A stretch of 64,000 nucleotides of DNA from Neobacillus mesonae (GCF_001636315.1 NZ_KV440949.1:3900973-3964972); one strand, 5' to 3'; positions 25,364 to 35,606 are shown, counted from the stretch's first letter. Translations and numbers: made by a program. The notes: generated from the letters alone by a model not told the origin.

Positions 25364-26415
25364 GTGCAACGGGGCGTCAAATTGTCTGGGGTGTCGCATT
25401 TGCCTTTTTGATGGCGATTTTTATTAGCAGTGCATTTTTTCTTGTGTTTCCATTAACAAGCTGGTCGGAATTGTGGACAAAGGATTTCATGGATATTCCG
25501 ATAATTATTTTTATTCCAGCCTTTAGTATTGCTATGGGAATTCTTTTTGGAACCTCTGCGGGGCTTTATTGGAGAAATCGGCTGCGTCTGATTGAACAAA
25601 CACTTCATCAACTAGAAGAGGGGAAACACCATGATATCAATATGGAAGGCTTTTCTTCGGTAAGTGAAATGCAAACTATTGCGAAAAGGATGGAGAAGAT
25701 CGGCAAACAAATAGCGGAGCATGCGAGACACGCGCAGCGGCTTGCGACAGAAAAAGTGGAGGATCAGGAGGCAAGGATCCAAGAAATCATTGAGCAGGAA
25801 CGGAATCGGCTTGCAAGGGAGCTCCATGACTCTGTCAGCCAGCAATTATTCGCGGCGTCTATGATGATGTCAGCGATCAATGAAACAAAACAGGATACAG
25901 AGGAAACGGCCGAAACAAAACAGCTAAAGATGGTTGAAGAGATGATACATCAATCACAGCTTGAAATGAGGGCGCTGCTGCTTCATTTAAGGCCAGTTGC
26001 TTTAAAGAACAAATCGCTCCAGGTAGGAATTGAGGAGCTGTTAATCGAATTATCACAAAAAGTGGAAATGGAGATAAAATGGAAAGTGGAAGACTTCCCG
26101 CTTGATAAAGGGGTTGAGGATCATTTATTCCGGATTCTCCAAGAATCTGTTTCTAATACACTAAGACATGCAAAAGCAGAGAAACTGGATGTGTTGTTGA
26201 TTAAACGTGATGATCTGGTGATTTTACGGGTTGTCGATGATGGTGTCGGTTTTGAAATGGACGAAGGAAAAGCAGGCTCTTATGGAATGCAGAACATGAA
26301 TGAGCGGGCTTTGGAAATCGGCGGGACGCTAAAAGTGATTAGTGTGAAAAATAAAGGGACGCGGCTGGAAGTGAAGGTCCCGGTACTGGTTAATGGAGTG
26401 GATGCAAATGATTAG
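25360..26415 (+). CDS. liaS: Sensor histidine kinase LiaS
   Basis: A 351-residue intramembrane-sensing kinase. Two helices (about 8-30 and 47-70) enclose a very short outer loop, then HAMP-like and coiled-coil regions, HisKA_3 with His156 in [11 protein letters not shown], and HATPase_c with DDGVGF and GMQNMNERA. It phosphorylates LiaR. It overlaps liaF by 4 bases and liaR by 8. Confidence 0.93.
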   Translation: MSATGRQIVWGVAFAFLMAIFISSAFFLVFPLTSWSELWTKDFMDIPIIIFIPAFSIAMGILFGTSAGLYWRNRLRLIEQTLHQLEEGKHHDINMEGFSSVSEMQTIAKRMEKIGKQIAEHARHAQRLATEKVEDQEARIQEIIEQERNRLARELHDSVSQQLFAASMMMSAINETKQDTEETAETKQLKMVEEMIHQSQLEMRALLLHLRPVALKNKSLQVGIEELLIELSQKVEMEIKWKVEDFPLDKGVEDHLFRILQESVSNTLRHAKAEKLDVLLIKRDDLVILRVVDDGVGFEMDEGKAGSYGMQNMNERALEIGGTLKVISVKNKGTRLEVKVPVLVNGVDAND

Positions 26416-27040
26416 AGTAGTATTTGTCGATGATCATGAAATGGTAAGAATTGGTGTCTCGTCTTATCTTTCTGCACAGCCGGATATTGAAGTGGTCGGC
26501 GAGGCGGAGAATGGGAAAAAGGGTGTAGAGATGGCATTAAAGCTTCGCCCTGATATCATTTTAATGGATTTGGTTATGAAGGAAATGGATGGAATAGAAG
26601 CAACACGACAAATTATTGAACAATGGCCTGAGGCAAAGATTATTATTGTGACGAGCTTTTTAGACGATGAAAAAGTGTATCCGGCACTTGAAGCAGGAGC
26701 AACAAGCTATATGCTGAAGACGTCGAAAGCGAGCGAAATTGCCAAAGCCGTCCGCGCCACCTATCAGGGGCAGTCGGTCCTTGAACCAGAGGTTACCGGG
26801 AAAATGATGATGAAAATGCGTAAGAAGTCGGAGCACCTGCCACACGAGGACTTAACCAGCCGGGAAATGGAAATCTTACTCTTAATGACCGAGGGGAAAA
26901 CAAACCAGGACATTGCCGACGAACTATACATCGCACTCAAAACCGTCAAAACCCACGTCAGCAACATCCTAAGCAAACTCAACGTCCAAGACCGTACCCA
27001 AGCTGTAATTTACGCATTCAAGCACTCGTTAACGAAATAG
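26408..27040 (+). CDS. liaR: Response regulator LiaR
   Basis: ATG at 26408 is preferred over 26393 because GGAGTGG lies between them. The product has 210 residues, with receiver residues D8, D9 and D54 and a C-terminal LuxR-type HTH. It activates the liaI promoter in B. subtilis. The last 45 or so codons switch sharply to C-ending codons (about 25 of 29 pyrimidine-ending codons), unlike the T-rich 5' part, and a dispersed palindrome follows 17 bases later. Confidence 0.93.
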   Translation: MIRVVFVDDHEMVRIGVSSYLSAQPDIEVVGEAENGKKGVEMALKLRPDIILMDLVMKEMDGIEATRQIIEQWPEAKIIIVTSFLDDEKVYPALEAGATSYMLKTSKASEIAKAVRATYQGQSVLEPEVTGKMMMKMRKKSEHLPHEDLTSREMEILLLMTEGKTNQDIADELYIALKTVKTHVSNILSKLNVQDRTQAVIYAFKHSLTK

Positions 27041-27057
27041 CGGGTTGTTGTTCATAT

Positions 27058-27108
27058 AACGGGTGTCAGGCACCATGTGAATTTTTCACATGGTGCCTGA
27101 CACCCGTT
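27058..27108. repeat. GGTGTCAGGCACC palindromic repeat, copy 2
   Basis: A perfect 24-bp stem with a 3-base loop, flanked by AACG/CGTT. It is followed by TTTTCTTT and then a direct repeat of its tail (TGACACCCGTTTTCTTT). It can end the lia transcript. Confidence 0.9.
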
Positions 27109-27151
27109 TTCTTTGACACCCGTTTTCTTTCTAAAGGGATAAAAAAAGTAA

Positions 27152-27207
27152 TTGAAAATCTTTATCAATTAGTGATATGATATTTAATGAAAATGATTAT
27201 CATTATC
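27152..27207 (+). promoter_or_regulatory. Promoter and Fur box of the efe operon
   Basis: TTGAAA (27152-27157), an 18-base spacer and TATGAT (27176-27181). A Fur box, GAAAATGATTATCATTATC, at 27189-27207 matches 17 of 19 positions of the GATAATGATAATCATTATC consensus and covers the predicted start of transcription, so Fe-Fur should block transcription. Confidence 0.88.
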
Positions 27208-27229
27208 TCGTTGGAGGGTTTTTATACAT

Positions 27230-28084
27230 ATGAAATTATTAAAAGTGTCTAGTATTCTATTAATCTCAAGCGGCTTGTTATTCGGTTGTTCTAATTCTAA
27301 TCAAGGGGAAGCTCCGGCCAAAGATAAAACGAAGAAGGCAGCCACAACTGTTGAAGACTCCTTTAAAGGGGTAACAGATGAATATCGTGAGTATGCAATT
27401 GGCGAAATCGAGGAATTTGTTACAGCAACAGAGGCATTTACAACCGCGGTGAAAAACGGTGACATCGAAAAAGCGAAGCAGCTGTATGCCCCTGCACGGA
27501 TGCATTATGAACGGGCGGAACCGATTGCAGAAGTATTCGGTGATTTGGATCCAAAGATTGATGCCCGTGAAGGCGATGTTCCAGAAGCGGAGTGGACCGG
27601 TTACCACCGAATTGAGAAAGGTTTATGGGAAGATAACACGACTAAAGGTTATGAACAATTTGCCGACCAGCTGATGAAGGATGTTAACCTTTTACGAGCA
27701 AAGGTCGACACGGTCGAAGTAACACCTGACTTATTAATTACTGGTGCTGTTGACCTGCTAAATGAGGTGTCCACTTCGAAAGTAACGGGGGAAGAGGACC
27801 GCTATTCCCATACAGACTTATATGATTTTGTCGCCAATGTGGAAGGCGCAGAAAAGATCTATCAATTATTAAAACCAACTTTACAGAAGAAAGACGAAGA
27901 GCTTTCAAAAGAAATTCAAACTCGTTTTGATGATGTTTATAGTTTGTTAGATCAGCATAAAAAAGGTGACGGCTATAAAGTTTATACCGATCTTTCAAAG
28001 GAAGAGGTAAAAGCGTTAAGCCAGGCAATTGATGCGCTGGCCGAACCACTTTCACAAATAGGAATTGTAACGGAGGCGTCTTAA
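27230..28084 (+). CDS. efeO: Iron-binding lipoprotein EfeO (YwbM-like)
   Basis: A 284-residue lipoprotein. The signal has a lipobox ending in LLFGC (Cys about 20), followed by a charged linker and an all-helical EfeO/M75 peptidase-like domain. The family HxxE metal motif is seen as GYHRIEKGLW. It binds iron outside the membrane and hands it to EfeB and EfeU. It is the first gene of the operon; the next gene starts one base after its stop. Confidence 0.92.
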   Translation: MKLLKVSSILLISSGLLFGCSNSNQGEAPAKDKTKKAATTVEDSFKGVTDEYREYAIGEIEEFVTATEAFTTAVKNGDIEKAKQLYAPARMHYERAEPIAEVFGDLDPKIDAREGDVPEAEWTGYHRIEKGLWEDNTTKGYEQFADQLMKDVNLLRAKVDTVEVTPDLLITGAVDLLNEVSTSKVTGEEDRYSHTDLYDFVANVEGAEKIYQLLKPTLQKKDEELSKEIQTRFDDVYSLLDQHKKGDGYKVYTDLSKEEVKALSQAIDALAEPLSQIGIVTEAS

Positions 28085-29389
28085 ATGACAACCGGTAAAA
28101 ACAACTTAGAAATGTCTTCACCGGCATCAGCACCAGCACCGAAAAAAATCTCACGCCGGGATGTGTTGAAAACAGCCGGTATTGGCGGAATCGGTGTCCT
28201 AATCGGAGCATCTGGGGTCGGTGGGCTGCTTTCGATGACAGAAAGCAAAGCGAACAGTTCCGGTAAAACTGATATCGTCCCATTCTATGGAAAACATCAG
28301 AGCGGGATCACTACGAAACCGCAAGACCATGTTTATTTTGTGGCATTAGATGTAACGGCGGCGGAAAAGTCGGCGTTGGTGAAGCTTTTTAAAGAATGGA
28401 CTGAGGCTGCGGCTATGATGACAGAGGGTAAACCTGTCGGAGAGCTCTCCAGTAATGAATTTTTACCGCCAAAAGATACGGGCGAGGCAGCAGGACTGTC
28501 AGCATCCAATTTAACTATTACCTTCGGGGTTGGGCCAAGTCTGTTTGTAAAAAATGGCCAGGACCGTTTTGGACTAAAACATAAGCAGCCGAAAGAGTTA
28601 GCCGATCTTCCAAAATTTCCGCTTGATGCGTTAGAAGAGGAATGGTCAGGAGGCGACCTATGTATTCAAGCTTGTGCGGACGATCCGCAGGTAGCCTTCC
28701 ATGCGGTCAGAAATCTCATTCGTATTGCCCGGGGAAAGGCAATATTACACTGGGCACAGCCGGGATTTCAGCGGACGAAACAGGCGGATCCAAAGGATGA
28801 AACGCCAAGAAATCTTTTTGGTTTTAAAGATGGCACCGTAAACCCTGATATAAAAAATGAAAAAGAGGTAAACCAGCATGTCTGGGTACAGCCAGGTGAT
28901 GGTCCAAACTGGCTGGCAGGGGGAAGTTACTTGGTGGTGCGCCGAATTCAAATGTTTATTGAGGTCTGGGATCGAACCAATTTACGAGAACAAGAGAATA
29001 CGTTCGGCAGGTACCGCGACAGCGGGGCGCCTTTTGGACAAAAAAATGAATTTGATAAACTCGATTTAAAGAGTAAAAAAGAGAACGGTGAATACGTGCT
29101 CCCGGTTAATTCGCATGTCCGCTTATCACATGGGGATGGATCACAGCAAATATTACGCCGTGCCTATTCCTATTCAAACGGAATGGACGTGAAGACGGGC
29201 AGCTTTGACGCCGGACTATTATTCTTATGCTTTCAACGGACACCAAGTAAACAATTTATTCCAATGCAACAGCGCTTATCCACCATGGATAAGTTGAATG
29301 AATACACAACACACCGCGGCAGTGCGATTTTTGCCTGCTTACCTGGGACGAATAAGGGCGGTTATATCGGGGAAACACTTTTTAATTAG
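28085..29389 (+). CDS. efeB: Dyp-type haem peroxidase EfeB (YwbN-like), Tat substrate
   Basis: A 434-residue protein. A twin-arginine signal (SRRDVLK, about 19-25) precedes a glycine-rich hydrophobic segment. The Dyp peroxidase domain has the GXXDG-type motif as FGFKDGTVNP and a proximal His in VRLSHG. It oxidises ferrous iron before uptake. It is translated directly after efeO. Confidence 0.93.
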   Translation: MTTGKNNLEMSSPASAPAPKKISRRDVLKTAGIGGIGVLIGASGVGGLLSMTESKANSSGKTDIVPFYGKHQSGITTKPQDHVYFVALDVTAAEKSALVKLFKEWTEAAAMMTEGKPVGELSSNEFLPPKDTGEAAGLSASNLTITFGVGPSLFVKNGQDRFGLKHKQPKELADLPKFPLDALEEEWSGGDLCIQACADDPQVAFHAVRNLIRIARGKAILHWAQPGFQRTKQADPKDETPRNLFGFKDGTVNPDIKNEKEVNQHVWVQPGDGPNWLAGGSYLVVRRIQMFIEVWDRTNLREQENTFGRYRDSGAPFGQKNEFDKLDLKSKKENGEYVLPVNSHVRLSHGDGSQQILRRAYSYSNGMDVKTGSFDAGLLFLCFQRTPSKQFIPMQQRLSTMDKLNEYTTHRGSAIFACLPGTNKGGYIGETLFN

Positions 29390-29411
29390 TAGTGTCCTTT
29401 ATTACTAGTCC

Positions 29412-29440
29412 AGCGCTCTTGTCATGAGCGCTTGTGCTTT
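29412..29440 (+). terminator. Intercistronic hairpin between efeB and efeU
   Basis: AGCGCTC/GAGCGCT stem with a 7-base loop, followed by TGTGCTTTTT. It may reduce read-through into efeU or mark an RNA processing site. Confidence 0.55.
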
Positions 29441-29458
29441 TTGAACTAAGGGGAGAAC

Positions 29459-31216
29459 ATGATGAAAATAGGGAAGCTATTTATTTTGCTATTCGCGTTT
29501 ATGCTTCTATTTCAAACATCCAATTTTGTGAATGCTCAAGCCGCCGCCGTGGTGAATCATGACGAACTATTTGTATTGATTGGCGACAGCTTAATGAAAG
29601 CAAAATCCGGAGAAATTGAAACAGTTGCTAAAAACATAGAACAATTTGGACATGAATGGGTGTCAATCAAGAAGAAAAACAGCAAGCAGGCAAAAAACGT
29701 GGATGAAGAACTGAAAAAGGTTCAGCGGCTGCTTGTGGATAAAAAGGTAGACAGCCAAGCATTGTCCAAAAGTCTATCGTCGCTGTCAAGTGCAGTAGTT
29801 TTATATGATCAGGAACAAAATCCTGTGGATAAGGAAAAAGCTAAAGAAAAAGTTAACCAGCTGCTCCCGCTGATTGCAAATTTTAAAGATGCACTGGCAG
29901 AAGGGGATAGGGCGGTACTTAAAGCACGTTATCAAGCAATCATGAATCAATGGACAGCTTCGGAAAAGGTCGTCCATGATGAGAGTATTGCCGCATATGG
30001 GAATATCGAAAAATATACAGCACTCATCAGAATTGCGATTACCCAAGAGCCTGCTGATCTCGAAAAAGCAAATGTTAATGCTGATGAATTAAAGGAAGAA
30101 GTGGATAATTTTCTAGCTGGAAAAACAGCCAAGGGTGTTGAAGGCAAACACTCGCTGGAGGATGTTGCCGCTTTATTAAGCAGTGCGGAAAACGCGATTT
30201 CAGACAAGGAATACGAAAAAGCAAGTACGGATTTAAATGAAATTCTGAGCATTTGGCCAATGGTTGAGGGCGATGTGCAAACACGGGACAGCAAGCTGTA
30301 CAATGATATCGAAACAAAAATTCCGGCAGCAATCAGCCTCTTAAACTCTCAAAAAGTAGATTCCGATAAAGCCGGGGCAATCTTAAAGGATCTCCAGTCA
30401 AGGCTGGCACCGTTAACGAGCAAAACTGATTATAGCTTGTGGGATGCCGCGCTTATTTTACTTAGAGAAGGGTTAGAAGCGATTTTAATTGTTGGTACCC
30501 TGATTGCTTTTCTTAAGAAAATGGGTCAGGCCAGCAAGCAAAAGTGGATCTGGGCAGGTGTGGCAGCAGGTATCCTTGCCAGCGCGGTTCTCGCGGTTGT
30601 CATCAATATAGTTTTTTCAAAAATTGTCGCCGCCTCCAGCCGCGAATATATTGAAGGCATAACCGGTGTTGTGGCCGTAGTAATGATGCTTACAGTGGGG
30701 GCGTGGCTCCATAATAAATCAAGCATTGGAAACTGGAATAAATATATTAATCAACAAATGCAACAGGCGATTGCTAAAGGAAGCCTCATTTCTTTTGCCT
30801 TGATCAGTTTCCTTTCAGTATTCCGTGAAGGCGCGGAAACAATTATTTTCTACACCGGAATTACTCCTTATATCAGTTTGCAGCAGTTGATAATCGGCGT
30901 TGTCTTGGCAATCGCCATCCTTGGTGTTGTCGGCTTTTTGATTATTCATTACAGTGTCAAAATTCCAATCCGTCTATTCTTTAAAGTGGCAACACTTCTA
31001 ATTTATCTTTTAGCCTTTAAAATTCTTGGGGTAAGTATCCATGCCCTTCAGATTTCAAACGTGCTGTCCATGAGCACGGTGCAGAACCTCCCGTATATCG
31101 ATTGGATTGGCATGTACCCAACATGGGAAACATTCTTAACACAACTACTGCTTGTCGTATTTATTTTCATTATGACTTGGATTGTGAAGAAAAGAGCAGT
31201 GGCTAAGAATGTGTAA
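29459..31216 (+). CDS. efeU: FTR1-family iron permease EfeU with extracytoplasmic domain
   Basis: A 585-residue protein. A signal peptide (about 1-27) is followed by a helical extracytoplasmic domain (about 30-320) and then seven membrane helices of the FTR1 permease. Both REGxE iron motifs are present: LREGLEAILIV and FREGAETIIFY. It is about twice as long as B. subtilis or E. coli EfeU because of the N-terminal domain, which is common in larger Firmicute forms. It transports ferric iron delivered by EfeO and EfeB. Confidence 0.92.
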   Translation: MMKIGKLFILLFAFMLLFQTSNFVNAQAAAVVNHDELFVLIGDSLMKAKSGEIETVAKNIEQFGHEWVSIKKKNSKQAKNVDEELKKVQRLLVDKKVDSQALSKSLSSLSSAVVLYDQEQNPVDKEKAKEKVNQLLPLIANFKDALAEGDRAVLKARYQAIMNQWTASEKVVHDESIAAYGNIEKYTALIRIAITQEPADLEKANVNADELKEEVDNFLAGKTAKGVEGKHSLEDVAALLSSAENAISDKEYEKASTDLNEILSIWPMVEGDVQTRDSKLYNDIETKIPAAISLLNSQKVDSDKAGAILKDLQSRLAPLTSKTDYSLWDAALILLREGLEAILIVGTLIAFLKKMGQASKQKWIWAGVAAGILASAVLAVVINIVFSKIVAASSREYIEGITGVVAVVMMLTVGAWLHNKSSIGNWNKYINQQMQQAIAKGSLISFALISFLSVFREGAETIIFYTGITPYISLQQLIIGVVLAIAILGVVGFLIIHYSVKIPIRLFFKVATLLIYLLAFKILGVSIHALQISNVLSMSTVQNLPYIDWIGMYPTWETFLTQLLLVVFIFIMTWIVKKRAVAKNV

Positions 31217-31222
31217 CAAGTT

Positions 31223-31274
31223 AGGGTGTCAGGGACCATGTGAAAAATTCACATGGTGCCTGACACCCTTTTTT
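31223..31274. repeat. GGTGTCAGGCACC palindromic repeat, copy 3
   Basis: A 22-bp stem with one mismatch (GGGACC opposite GGTGCC) and a 3-base loop, followed by six T. It serves as the efe terminator. Confidence 0.88.
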
Positions 31275-31355
31275 ATACTATTCTCTAGACTTGTCTCATA
31301 AATTATAAAGTAAATCTTTAAATCAGTGAGACTACAGCAAAGGGAGAATCTGAAA

Positions 31356-32687
31356 TTGGCAATTTATTATCGGGGTATCTTGTTTTTGGCCGTAACCGCA
31401 TTTTTAGGAGAGGGAATTGAAGTTTTAGTTAATATGATTCTAGCAAGGCAGCTGGGATCGCATGGTTTGGGCTTGTATATGTCCATTTTGCCGACCATTT
31501 TCTTAATTGTCCTCATTTCCAGTTTTGAATTGCCGGTGTCAATCTCCAAATTTATCGCCGAACGCGAAGAGCGCTATCACCGCAATATTCTCTATCACGC
31601 CATCACCATCACGATTATTTTTACGAGTCTATTATTAGTCATCGGGACGATGCTGCTGCCATTCATTCCCGTCTTCAATTCGTATCATCCCTATGTCCGC
31701 TGGCTTGTCATCATCCTGATTCCCGTTATTTCCTTCACTTCGGTCGCCAGGGGCTATTTTATGGGCAGACAGCTGATGGGAAAAATCGCAATCTCAAACT
31801 TTTTACGAAAAGTCGTTCAGCTTATTGTGCTTTTCGGGGTGTTCCGGCTCTTCGAATTCAATGCTGAATCATCGCTATTAATCGCCATCGGCACCTTAAT
31901 TGGCAGTGAAATTGTTGTTTTTCTATATTTAGTTTTCATGTTCATCATCCAATTCCAGCAAATCAAAAAACAGCCGTTTTCTAATATAAACAGGAAGATG
32001 GTTCGAAAGAATTTAATGGCGGTGTCGATTCCAACAACCGCCATGCGTCTGTTTTCTGCTTTCACCGGTGCCATCCAGCCTTTCTTGATTAAAGCGGCAT
32101 TAGTACATTCGGGGATTTCAGCCGTGCAGGCCACTGAACAGTTCGGAATGCTGATGGGAGTAGCCATTTCCATCGGATTTTTCCCGGGATTTATTGCTCA
32201 TTCGTTGCTAATTGTCCTAATTCCCGCCGTTTCCAAAACAAGTTCCGATGGGGATTATTTCAGCCTGCAAAAGATGCTTCAGCAGGCTATGGTACTTACG
32301 CTTGGGTATGGCATTATCGCGGTAACACTCTTTTATTTTTTTGCACCTGAGTTGACTTCGTTATTTTTCAAATCAAACACATCAGCGATTTACTTGCAAT
32401 TACTTTGGCCATTCTTCTTGTTTCATTACTTTGTAATGCCGCTTCAGGCGTTTATGATTGGCCTCGATATGATTAAAGAAGCATTCATTCATATCATTTG
32501 GTCGACGGTGATTTCATTTGGGCTTATTCTTTGGCTCGGAGCGATGCCGGAATGGCGGATGGACGGAGTCATTATCGGGATGAACACAGGGTCGGTCCTG
32601 CTGGCGCTAATGCATTATTTAACGGTTTGTAAAAAAATCGGGGTTACGTTCTTCATGAAAGGTGCGTTAACGAAAAAGGGAGCTTGA
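31356..32687 (+). CDS. SpoVB/YkvU-type flippase (MVF/MATE superfamily)
   Basis: A TTG start at 31356 is chosen from AAAGGGAG at 31339-31346. The product has 443 residues and about 12-14 helices, beginning with GILFLAVTAFLGEGIEVLVN as in SpoVB-like polysaccharide or lipid II flippases. The length matches B. subtilis YkvU, a SpoVB paralogue. Probably a sporulation or cell-wall lipid-linked sugar transporter; the exact orthologue is not settled. Confidence 0.82.
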   Translation: MAIYYRGILFLAVTAFLGEGIEVLVNMILARQLGSHGLGLYMSILPTIFLIVLISSFELPVSISKFIAEREERYHRNILYHAITITIIFTSLLLVIGTMLLPFIPVFNSYHPYVRWLVIILIPVISFTSVARGYFMGRQLMGKIAISNFLRKVVQLIVLFGVFRLFEFNAESSLLIAIGTLIGSEIVVFLYLVFMFIIQFQQIKKQPFSNINRKMVRKNLMAVSIPTTAMRLFSAFTGAIQPFLIKAALVHSGISAVQATEQFGMLMGVAISIGFFPGFIAHSLLIVLIPAVSKTSSDGDYFSLQKMLQQAMVLTLGYGIIAVTLFYFFAPELTSLFFKSNTSAIYLQLLWPFFLFHYFVMPLQAFMIGLDMIKEAFIHIIWSTVISFGLILWLGAMPEWRMDGVIIGMNTGSVLLALMHYLTVCKKIGVTFFMKGALTKKGA

Positions 32688-32706
32688 AAATTCAAGCTCC
32701 CTTTTT
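32673..32706. terminator. Bidirectional terminator between flippase and yetJ
   Basis: A 16-bp perfect inverted repeat (AAAAAGGGAGCTTGAA/TTCAAGCTCCCTTTTT) with a 2-base loop. Confidence 0.93.
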
Positions 32707-32707
32707 G

Positions 32708-33346
32708 TTAGTCTCTGCTTCCAAGTATTCCGAAAATACGCAGGATACTGATGAACAGGTTGATGAAATCTAAATATAAGCTTAATGCCATCATTGGTAC
32801 TTCTTCCGGTCTTACACCGTGATGCTTCATCCGGCTGATGTCAAACAGAACGTAACCGCTGAATACTAATACCCCGATAAAGGAGAAAGCAAGCATTCCA
32901 GTTGAGCTTAATGGGAAGAAAATGTTGAAAATCATAATTGCCACGAGTGCCAGCAGGGCAGCAAATAGGAATCCGCCTAAGAAGGAAAAGTTCCGTTTTG
33001 ATTTCGCCGCATAAATCGAAATACCTGTAAACATAACCGCAGTGGTAGCAAATGCATTAATAACCACATTAGCTCCGGCTGTTGATGCGTAGTAGGCGAC
33101 AATTGGATACAATGTTATCCCTGAGATAAAGGTAAAGATATATAAGAACGAATAAGAAATCGCCTTTTTTCGTCTAAAAAAGACAGCTGCGATAATCATG
33201 ACTAATTCTAAAATCGATAACGGTAAAAATAAACTAGGCGGTACATACACTCCAGCCATGGTACCTACAAAGGCTATGGCAAGGGAGAGGGCGAATGTCC
33301 GTAATACAGAAGGCATAAATTCAGACGATGTTTGCGTATTATACAA
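32708..33346 (-). CDS. yetJ: Bax inhibitor-1-like calcium channel YetJ
   Basis: A 212-residue, seven-helix TMBIM/BI-1 protein, close in length to B. subtilis YetJ (214). The conserved acidic pair used for pH-gated Ca2+ leak is visible in FDISRMKH and LYLDFINLF. Alone on the minus strand, upstream of the flippase terminator. Confidence 0.88.
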   Translation of the reverse strand: MYNTQTSSEFMPSVLRTFALSLAIAFVGTMAGVYVPPSLFLPLSILELVMIIAAVFFRRKKAISYSFLYIFTFISGITLYPIVAYYASTAGANVVINAFATTAVMFTGISIYAAKSKRNFSFLGGFLFAALLALVAIMIFNIFFPLSSTGMLAFSFIGVLVFSGYVLFDISRMKHHGVRPEEVPMMALSLYLDFINLFISILRIFGILGSRD

Positions 33347-33397
33347 TTTTCTTCACCTCATCAATAATGTCTTACAATAAGTTATACGAAGAAGTGG

Positions 33398-33799
33398 TCA
33401 AGATGTTTCACTTTTTCGTAAAATTTCTTTATCTTCTTTTAAAAGATCACGAATCTCAGCTAAAAGCACTTCAGTACGATCTGGTTCTTCTTCAACGACA
33501 GCCTCTTCCTTTTCCTCTTTCTTTTTGAAACGGTTAAGAAATTTGATAACAATAAAAATGGAGAAGGCAATAATAAAGAAATCTACAATGTTTTGAATAA
33601 ATAGTCCGTATTTTATGTTTCCGAAGGCAAGTTTGGAAAAGTCGATATGACCTTTTCCAATTATAAATGCAAGGATAGGCATAATAATATTATCAACCAG
33701 CGAGGAAACGATTTTTCCAAAAGCGGCTCCAATAATTACCCCGACAGCTAAATCAATAACGTTTCCTTTCATTGCAAATTGTTTAAATTCATTCCACAT
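33398..33799 (-). CDS. mscL: Large-conductance mechanosensitive channel MscL
   Basis: A 133-residue protein beginning [31 protein letters not shown]-type, the MscL signature. Two helices and a charged C-terminal bundle are present. It opens under hypo-osmotic shock to release solutes. RBS GGGAGG. Confidence 0.95.
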   Translation of the reverse strand: MWNEFKQFAMKGNVIDLAVGVIIGAAFGKIVSSLVDNIIMPILAFIIGKGHIDFSKLAFGNIKYGLFIQNIVDFFIIAFSIFIVIKFLNRFKKKEEKEEAVVEEEPDRTEVLLAEIRDLLKEDKEILRKSETS

Positions 33800-33883
33800 A
33801 AATAGTTCCTCCCATTTTATTCACATGAATCAAATTGTAACCATAGATGCCATCCGTTTGCAATAGTTGTTTTTCCTAAATAA

Positions 33884-33911
33884 AAAAGAGCAGCCAAATG
33901 CCGCTCTCTTG
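33884..33911 (-). terminator. Terminator of the aminopeptidase gene
   Basis: On the minus strand, GAGCGGC pairs with GCTGCTC around a 5-base loop, followed by TTTTTTA. Confidence 0.8.
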
Positions 33912-33925
33912 TATCGAATACGATA

Positions 33926-35158
33926 TTAAAATGCCCAGTTTCCGTTTCGGAAAATTGGTTCGCTTTTGCCATCGGCGCTAATGCCGTCAATGTCCATTTC
34001 CGCTGATCCAATCATAAAGTCAACATGCGTGATACTTTCGTTAAGCCCGTTTTCTTTAAGCTCCTCAGAAGACATTTTTTTGCCGCCCTCGATACAGAAG
34101 GCATAGGCGCTGCCAATAGCCAAATGGTTCGAAGCATTTTCGTCAAACAATGTATTATAAAAAAGAATGTTGGATTGGGAAATTGGCGAATCGTAAGGGA
34201 CAAGTGCGACCTCACCAAGATAGTGGGAGCCCTCATCCGTTTCCACTAAATGTTTAAGAACCTCTTCGCCTTCCTCGGCTTTTACGTCAACAATTTTTCC
34301 GTTATCAAAAGTAATCGAAAAACGATCGATGATATTGCCGCCATAGCTGAGCGGCTTCGTGCTGGCGACCGTTCCATTGACTCCTGTTTTAAGCGGTACG
34401 GTGAAAACTTCTTCTGTCGGCATGTTAGCCATAAATGGGGCACCGTTTTCATTGGTGCTTCCGGCGCCGACCCAAAGATGGTTTTTCGGCAGCTCGATCG
34501 TTAAATCCGTCCCAGGTGCTTTATAATGTAGCTTAGCATAGCGCTTTTCATTTAAATAGTTCACTTTTTCGTGAAGCGTCTCGTCATGTTCTTTCCATGC
34601 TTCTACCGGGTTTTCGCTGTCGACACGAACGGCTTTAAAGATTGCTTCCCAAAGGAGAGAAACCTGCTGGTCGCTAGGAGCATCAGGAAAAACTTTTGCA
34701 GCCCAGGCAGGTGAAGCAGCGGCAACAACTGTCCAGCTGATTTTGTCTGATTGAATCGCCTGGCGAAACTTCGAAAGCGCTTTACCGGCAGCTTTATTAA
34801 AATTAGCAATCCGCTCGGGCTTTACTCCTTTTAATAAATCAGGGCTGGAAGAAACAACAGACATAAAGGCTGCGCCTTTCTTCACAAGGTCTTCCTGCTC
34901 CTTTGCGCGCCATTCTGGATATTCATCAAATGCCTCGTCTGGAGCCAAATCATATTTTGTTTTTGAAACGATGTCATCATTCCAATTGACAATGACATTT
35001 AATGCACCCGCTTCATATGCTTTTTTAACAGCAAGGCGGACAAAGTCAGCGGCATCTATAGAAGCGTTAATAGCTAGAATTTGTCCCTCTTGGACATTAA
35101 CACCGACCTTCACGGCCAGTTCCGCGTATTTTTCCAAGTTCTTTTGAAATTCACTCAT
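33926..35158 (-). CDS. ampS: M29-family aminopeptidase (AmpS)
   Basis: A 410-residue metallo-aminopeptidase of the AmpS/PepS/T2 family. The C-terminal metal ligands are visible in TDEGSHYLGEVAL, ASNHLAIG and THVDFMIGS. It removes N-terminal residues from peptides in the cytoplasm and needs divalent metal. RBS AAAAGGAG on the minus strand. Monocistronic. Confidence 0.92.
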   Translation of the reverse strand: MSEFQKNLEKYAELAVKVGVNVQEGQILAINASIDAADFVRLAVKKAYEAGALNVIVNWNDDIVSKTKYDLAPDEAFDEYPEWRAKEQEDLVKKGAAFMSVVSSSPDLLKGVKPERIANFNKAAGKALSKFRQAIQSDKISWTVVAAASPAWAAKVFPDAPSDQQVSLLWEAIFKAVRVDSENPVEAWKEHDETLHEKVNYLNEKRYAKLHYKAPGTDLTIELPKNHLWVGAGSTNENGAPFMANMPTEEVFTVPLKTGVNGTVASTKPLSYGGNIIDRFSITFDNGKIVDVKAEEGEEVLKHLVETDEGSHYLGEVALVPYDSPISQSNILFYNTLFDENASNHLAIGSAYAFCIEGGKKMSSEELKENGLNESITHVDFMIGSAEMDIDGISADGKSEPIFRNGNWAF

Positions 35159-35272
35159 ATGTATATTCTCCTTTTTCAGAATCTTCCTTTTTAATTGTAA
35201 CGGCTTTCATTGGAAAAAGAAACCGAAAGCATCGGTGAAAAAATACAAAAAAAAACAGTAAAGAATTTGTCT

Positions 35273-35389
35273 CTACTGAAGTTTGCTGCCATATACTTTT
35301 AAATTGAAATAAACACCTGCTGAAAATAATACGATAAACGTAATCATGCCGGAAATTGATGTAGGAGCCATGAATTGCGATAGTTCCAT
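35273..35389 (-). CDS. Small single-helix membrane protein (38 aa)
   Basis: On the minus strand, ATG at 35389 follows GGGCGGTGG. One helix (about 13-30) is followed by a short basic tail. The rest of the 448-base gap (35159-35606) holds only AT-rich sequence and the topB RBS. Not recognised; support is moderate. Confidence 0.45.
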   Translation of the reverse strand: MELSQFMAPTSISGMITFIVLFSAGVYFNLKVYGSKLQ

Positions 35390-35606
35390 TGTTTCCACCG
35401 CCCGTTAATTTGAAATTATTTACACACTAATTATAATACTAAAAGAGGTAATTGTGAACAATTTAGTACAATTTATTGACGGATTTTCGAACTTATTATG
35501 AGGGGCTTACTTGATATAACCACACATTGAAATCATCAGATTTACTGAATCCATTTTTGACGTATGTTATATTAAACTTACGGAAATTTGAAAGGATGTT
35601 TTAAAT

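Noticed and set aside
27076-27092. TGTGA...TCACA in the palindromic repeats as a Crp/Fnr operator
   Set aside because: The half-sites are part of a longer self-complementary stem. Spacing is 3-5 bases rather than the 6 needed, and the copies lie at gene ends, not at promoters.
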